A DNA stretch of 58,418 nucleotides from Pseudoalteromonas sp. P1-9 (GTDB lineage: Bacteria; Pseudomonadota; Gammaproteobacteria; Enterobacterales; Alteromonadaceae). Below, one piece after another: positions 54,218 to 58,418 of this stretch. The first letter of the stretch is position 1. Every line of letters starts with the position of its first letter. The stretch spans positions 1 through 58,418 of the forward strand of contig NZ_LKBD01000030.1 in NCBI RefSeq assembly GCF_001399975.1, read 5' to 3'. Position numbers and translations under genes: made by a program. The notes below the pieces were generated by a model that worked only from the letters and a program-made list of their open reading frames with translations, had not been told where the DNA came from and made no database searches.

Positions 54218-55591
54218 TTAAAACAGTGCTTCTAACGCTTGTGCTAGCGAACTCACACCTATCACTTCCATGCCTTCAATTTGCTCTTTAGGTTTATTGG
54301 CGATAGGTACAATAGCGCGTTTAAAGCCATGCTTTGCCGCTTCTTTTAATCGCTCAACACCACTTGGAACTGGACGAATTTCACCGCCTAAGCCAACCTC
54401 ACCAAATACCACTAATTCGCGTGCCAGTGAGGCATTTTTAAAGCTTGAAACAAGCGCAGTGATAAGGGCTAAATCGGCGCTAGTTTCAGTAACTTTTACA
54501 CCACCCACCACATTAACAAATACATCTTGATCAGATACTTGTAAGCCACCATGGCGGTGCAATACTGCTAGTAACATCGCCAAGCGGTTCTGTTCAAGGC
54601 CAACCGTAACGCGCCTTGGGTTACCTAACTGCGAATAATCTACCAATGCTTGCACTTCAACCAACAGTGGTCGCGTGCCTTCCCAAATTACCATTACCAG
54701 TGAGCCTGGTGTTTGCTCGTCTGAACGATTTAAGAAAATAGCCGATGGGTTACTAACTTCTTTTAAACCCTGCCCTGTCATGGCAAATACGCCTAATTCA
54801 TTTACCGCACCAAAACGGTTTTTGTTGCCACGCAGCGTTCTAAAGCGGCTATCGCTGCTACCTTCAAGTAAAATAGAACAGTCAATGCAATGCTCTAGCA
54901 CTTTCGGACCGGCCAAAGATCCATCTTTAGTAACATGGCCAACCATAATAATCGCCACTTGGTTTTGCTTAGCAAAACGCGTCAAATAAGCAGCGCCTTC
55001 TCGTACTTGCGATACGCTGCCCGGCGCCGACTGAATATCGGCCATATGCATTACCTGAATTGAGTCAATAACCATGATTTGCGGCTTTTCTCTAAGCGCT
55101 AATTGGCAAATAGTTTCAACATTGGTTTCAGCCAGGGTTTTCAGTTTATCGGTGGGTAAGCCAAGGCGCTTCGCTCGCATTGCCACCTGCTGCAGCGATT
55201 CTTCACCGGTAACGTACAAGGTATTCATGTTTTGTGCGAGCAAACACATGGTTTGCAGTAGCAAGGTACTTTTACCGGCACCAGGAGAACCGCCAATCAA
55301 AATTGCACTACCCGGCACCACACCGCCACCCAGTACGCGGTCAAATTCAGCAAAACCTGTTGTAAAACGTGGCAATTGTTCAAGATTAACCTCATCTAAG
55401 GTTTGCACCTTAGCTTCAATCGCGCCTGCATAACCGGCTGTTGCGCCACCACTTCTTGGCGTTTGCTTAATAGATGGCACACGAAATTCAGTCACTGTAT
55501 TCCACGCTTTACATTCACCACATTGACCTTGCCAACGGGCGAATTCTGCGCCACACTCACTGCAAACAAATGCAGTTTTATTTTTAGCCAT
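54218..55591 (-). CDS. radA: DNA repair protein RadA (Sms)
   Basis: 457 residues, the usual length. An N-terminal zinc ribbon (C10, C13, C24, C27), Walker A GGSPGAGKST, the RadA-specific KNRFG motif (RGNKNRFGAVNELG) and a C-terminal Lon-like domain (VNVVGGVKVTETSADLALI). It drives branch migration at D-loops during recombination. It is divergent from the PilZ gene, the same arrangement as V. cholerae radA and plzC (VC2343 and VC2344, from memory). Confidence 0.96.
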   Translation of the reverse strand: MAKNKTAFVCSECGAEFARWQGQCGECKAWNTVTEFRVPSIKQTPRSGGATAGYAGAIEAKVQTLDEVNLEQLPRFTTGFAEFDRVLGGGVVPGSAILIGGSPGAGKSTLLLQTMCLLAQNMNTLYVTGEESLQQVAMRAKRLGLPTDKLKTLAETNVETICQLALREKPQIMVIDSIQVMHMADIQSAPGSVSQVREGAAYLTRFAKQNQVAIIMVGHVTKDGSLAGPKVLEHCIDCSILLEGSSDSRFRTLRGNKNRFGAVNELGVFAMTGQGLKEVSNPSAIFLNRSDEQTPGSLVMVIWEGTRPLLVEVQALVDYSQLGNPRRVTVGLEQNRLAMLLAVLHRHGGLQVSDQDVFVNVVGGVKVTETSADLALITALVSSFKNASLARELVVFGEVGLGGEIRPVPSGVERLKEAAKHGFKRAIVPIANKPKEQIEGMEVIGVSSLAQALEALF

Positions 55592-55796
55592 AAAAACCGA
55601 CTCTTATAAATTTGTACGCAATATGCACCTAACACTCGTTAAATCAATGTTTCTTGCTAGGATACTGGTATAGTAATTGCTTCAGTTAATAAATCACGCT
55701 TCACCGCTAAATGCGACAAGCTAAAATCAAAATTGTTTGATATCTTAACCTATTCAAGCAAGTAGAATAATAAAAATTAAGGAACAATCCGTTTTT

Positions 55797-58328
55797 ATGA
55801 CTGAAGATGTATTGATAAAGTATCAATCGCTTATTGAAGATCTCAAGCGCGACTTGGGACGCCCTAATTTTGATGCGATTTTTACTAAAAAAACCAAAAC
55901 ATTAAGCAGTTCAGAGCGGTTCCTTATAAAAATGGAAATGAACCGTCTACTTCAGCCAATCAATCGCTTTATTGATTTACGCGGCCAAGTAACCGGTGAT
56001 GTGCGCGCCTACAGCTATAACGGTAAGCAGCACTTTATGGATGAAATTGCCATCAATGTATTTGAGGCAGGAATTCGCCGCTATAAACGTTACACCCTTG
56101 CCGTTTATGAAGCGGTAATGAACACCGAAAACAATCACAAAGTAATGCAGCGCAAAGCGCAAGAGCGTGGCGAGCTTGCCCCTCAACCGGTTGGCAGTAG
56201 CGAGCAAAAAGAAGAAAAGTCCGGCGTCAATTGGGTATCTTTTGCCTCATACGAGTCGCGTTCAGAAGAACGCATGAATTACTCAATTAAAGTAAAGCTG
56301 TTTTTACCCTCTGGCAGCGAAATTGAAGCATCTACGTCAGATATTTCCGTTAGCGGTTGTAAAGTAAAACTCTATTCGCGCTACCAAGTACGTAAAGGCG
56401 AAACCATTCGCATGCGCCTAATGGGTTTAGAGCAAGACTTTGAGTTAGGGCTTAAAAACGGTTTGGAATACGAAGTGGTTGCCGTAGAGTCGGTCAATGC
56501 AGAATTAAATCATGTACGCATGAAACGCACCTTCAGCGATGACAATAAAACCATAGATGACTTTTTAAAAAGCTTTATTCACGGCAATAAGCGCCGTTAT
56601 AAAGTGAATCTAGATAACACCCTTGATGCCGTTGTTGTAAAAGGTTATGAGCAATATTACTTGCCGCGTGTTGCATCATTGTTTGTATTTTTAAGCGTAA
56701 AAGATGCGCGCGTTATTCCGAATATAGTGCTGTCTAACGAAAATAATTTAAATGTTGCACGCTATTTTAATGATGAAAATCGCAACTCAGTACTGCCACA
56801 AATATTAAACTCAGCCCGCATTAACCAATTAAAAAACACGCCGGGTGATGTTAAGCAAATCAATTTATACTGCTTCACACATACTAATAACGGTAAAATT
56901 TTCTATTATTCAGCAAGCGAGAGCGAGCTAAATAACACGCCGAATTTACGTAATTTATTTTGGGGCTTTGCCAGCCAAAAACCAAGCTTTAGGGTGTTCA
57001 ATGTACAGTTAATGCCCTGCTCAAGCGAAGACAGTTACATTCCGTTATCACTACCAGATAGTGCCAGCAGCGAAGTTGCTAAACTCAATAAACCACCTTC
57101 TCCACGTGTACAAGGCATTGTAAAAGACACCAAGTATTTATTGTTGTTAACTGATATCACCAGTGCATCATCAAGTGATACGTTAAAGAAAATTACTTTT
57201 GATAAAAGCCATGTTAATCACTTAAAACAATATGGTCATCAAAAGCTGCGCAGCTACCCAGATGTTGAGTTTGTAGCACTTGATTATATTAACTTGCGCA
57301 ACGAAACACGTTATTTATACAAAACGCCTATTCAATTAGAACAAGAAGAAAAAGGCGAGCTAACAGGTCACACGTTGGATTTCTCGGTGAATGGTTTGCA
57401 GCTTGAACTTGCCGCCCCTACCGATTATGAAAAAGGCGATTTACTGCTAGTCGCACTGCCTGAATTACAAAAGCTAACTAAAAAATACCAGCTAAGTAAA
57501 TTAGCCTATGAAGTAATGGCGGTTAGTAAAACCAAAACGGTCGTGAATTTACGCACCTATAAACCAACTACCGATATGGAGCACCAAGGCTCACGCTTTT
57601 TTAATCAGTTAATTGAAAACAATAAATCAAAGCTTGTTGCTTCAGAAGAGTCACCCAAAACGCCGGGGCTTTCGACCGCTCTGCGTAATATGGTGACGAA
57701 AAATGTTTGCCAGTTTCCGTTTTATTTGCACAAGCGCGGCTCTCAAATCAAAGTTGGCGCCATTGCGAAAGGCCTTTATCCCAGCAGCTGTCACTTATTG
57801 CTAAGCCATATGGCCAGCTTAACTAAGAACTTTGAGTTTAAGCATTTAATTAAGCATAACGCGTTTGATAATTTAATTAGCGCACCGCTTAAAGATATGG
57901 CGCGTCATGATGCGCCGTTGCAATTTGATTTATTTGTTCGCTTACTGCCAAAAGAGCGCGATCCCGATAAAGCATTGGTTACTGAATTACTTGACTGCAA
58001 ACAAGTTAATAACCGCAAAACCTTTGTTGCGGCGAGTGTCAGAGAAGATCTGTTCTTTGCCTTTCGTTTATATATTTCGCGTACTGGGCGACCAGATACC
58101 GATTATATTGCCAAGGAGTTAGGTTATATCAGCCAATATGCGCAGCACAAAGCAAAAGATTTAGAAGAAGAGTTGTGGTCGGTTATTGGTGTAGGTGATG
58201 CACTTGATATCACACAGGAAGTGTTAACCCGTTATGCCATTGCGCCAGACGTGCAAAGTAACCTTAATAAACGCAAAGTGCTGTGGTCTAAAACAGCGCA
58301 ATACCAATTAAGCAATTTATTTGAGTAA
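55797..58328 (+). CDS. Large protein with two PilZ c-di-GMP-binding domains, PlzC-like
   Basis: 843 residues, soluble. Both PilZ signature pairs are complete: R155-SEE-R159 with D182-ISVSG, and R501-NET-R505 with D528-FSVNG. The N-terminal 140 residues and the middle (about 250-490) are helical or mixed with no recognised motif; the C-terminal 200 residues are unknown. Size, the two domains and the radA neighbourhood match V. cholerae PlzC (VC2344, from memory). It should report c-di-GMP, made for example by the cyclase at 46997. A GGAACAA ribosome site precedes the start. Confidence 0.88.
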   Translation: MTEDVLIKYQSLIEDLKRDLGRPNFDAIFTKKTKTLSSSERFLIKMEMNRLLQPINRFIDLRGQVTGDVRAYSYNGKQHFMDEIAINVFEAGIRRYKRYTLAVYEAVMNTENNHKVMQRKAQERGELAPQPVGSSEQKEEKSGVNWVSFASYESRSEERMNYSIKVKLFLPSGSEIEASTSDISVSGCKVKLYSRYQVRKGETIRMRLMGLEQDFELGLKNGLEYEVVAVESVNAELNHVRMKRTFSDDNKTIDDFLKSFIHGNKRRYKVNLDNTLDAVVVKGYEQYYLPRVASLFVFLSVKDARVIPNIVLSNENNLNVARYFNDENRNSVLPQILNSARINQLKNTPGDVKQINLYCFTHTNNGKIFYYSASESELNNTPNLRNLFWGFASQKPSFRVFNVQLMPCSSEDSYIPLSLPDSASSEVAKLNKPPSPRVQGIVKDTKYLLLLTDITSASSSDTLKKITFDKSHVNHLKQYGHQKLRSYPDVEFVALDYINLRNETRYLYKTPIQLEQEEKGELTGHTLDFSVNGLQLELAAPTDYEKGDLLLVALPELQKLTKKYQLSKLAYEVMAVSKTKTVVNLRTYKPTTDMEHQGSRFFNQLIENNKSKLVASEESPKTPGLSTALRNMVTKNVCQFPFYLHKRGSQIKVGAIAKGLYPSSCHLLLSHMASLTKNFEFKHLIKHNAFDNLISAPLKDMARHDAPLQFDLFVRLLPKERDPDKALVTELLDCKQVNNRKTFVAASVREDLFFAFRLYISRTGRPDTDYIAKELGYISQYAQHKAKDLEEELWSVIGVGDALDITQEVLTRYAIAPDVQSNLNKRKVLWSKTAQYQLSNLFE

Positions 58329-58418
58329 TTAGGGTCTGTTGATCTTTGCTGTTCTATTTTTGTTCTGTTTGAGCGTGCTTTTATCGCGGCGCTCGATGTG
58401 TGGCCTAGTAATCTAAGC
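58329..58418 (+). other. Non-coding right edge
   Basis: Ninety bases after the PilZ gene stop. GGGTCTGTTGATCTTTG at 58331-58347 resembles an insertion-sequence end, but only this edge is visible and no transposase reading is supported. Confidence 0.25.

Noticed and set aside
58331..58418. GGGTCTGTTGATCTTTG resembling the end of an insertion sequence.
   Set aside because: Only 88 bases are visible, with no matching inverted end and no transposase sequence. It is left as a low-confidence note.
1..58418. CRISPR arrays, tRNA or rRNA genes, prophage or restriction and toxin-antitoxin loci.
   Set aside because: No spaced direct-repeat arrays, cloverleaf-like sequences or phage, nuclease or antitoxin motifs were recognised by eye. 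A covariance-model scan could still find a small RNA.

Overview
The window looks like a chromosomal segment of a marine gammaproteobacterium of the Alteromonadales, most probably Pseudoalteromonas or a close relative. I base this on the moderately AT-rich DNA, the complete Na+-translocating NADH:quinone reductase locus, FabV as enoyl reductase, a TRAP transporter, and gene orders shared with Vibrio and E. coli. The assignment is from pattern recognition, not a database search. About fifty genes are supported. Nearly all are chromosomal housekeeping or signalling genes. The only clear mobile DNA is a dead IS3-family remnant at the left edge.

Layout. 1-265: tail of a decayed IS3-type transposase with its right inverted repeat. 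269-7554 (minus strand): nqrABCDEF, then apbE (covalent flavin attachment) and nqrM (maturation), so pump and assembly factors sit together. 7929-12299 (minus): fabV and a TRAP transporter (dctQ-dctM-dctP) of the 2-oxoacid (TakP-like) type. 12417-17174: alkB-bolA on minus, diverging from rlmG-yajG-ppiA-ampG on plus. 17217-22253: a small XRE regulator, an unannotated 58-residue membrane peptide, and an RND efflux pair. 22525-36875: erpA, clcA, hemJ, pyrB, hemL, a chemoreceptor, mrcB, tas, two poorly characterised genes and hrpB. This is a stretched version of the E. coli hrpB-mrcB-hemL-clcA-erpA neighbourhood.

36906-39525 (minus): arsR, a dedicated GAPDH and arsJ, the known pathway that makes and exports 1-arseno-3-phosphoglycerate for arsenate resistance. 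It has a probable ArsR operator and diverges from thpR. 40107-42903 (minus): an atypical response regulator, then glnK-amtB behind a visible sigma-54 promoter and NtrC site. 43199-46898 (plus): the most unusual locus, three consecutive LytS-type histidine kinase paralogues and a LytTR response regulator. Only the first kinase keeps both the phosphoacceptor His and the ATP-binding boxes. The second has Glu in place of His and lost ATP boxes. The third is a soluble fragment that keeps His but lacks the ATP boxes.

46997-58328: a double-receiver diguanylate cyclase, a DUF2189-like membrane protein, an exported S10 carboxypeptidase, a tail-anchored unknown protein whose start codon lies inside a perfect 15-bp inverted repeat, fau-rpiA-serA, radA, and a large protein with two PilZ domains that looks like Vibrio PlzC. 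Sodium energetics, nitrogen sensing, c-di-GMP making and sensing, heme and Fe-S assembly, and arsenic detoxification are the main themes. The best candidates for something undescribed are the kinase triad, the start-codon palindrome at 51013-51049, and a CLC protein with a channel-like residue at the internal proton-glutamate position.
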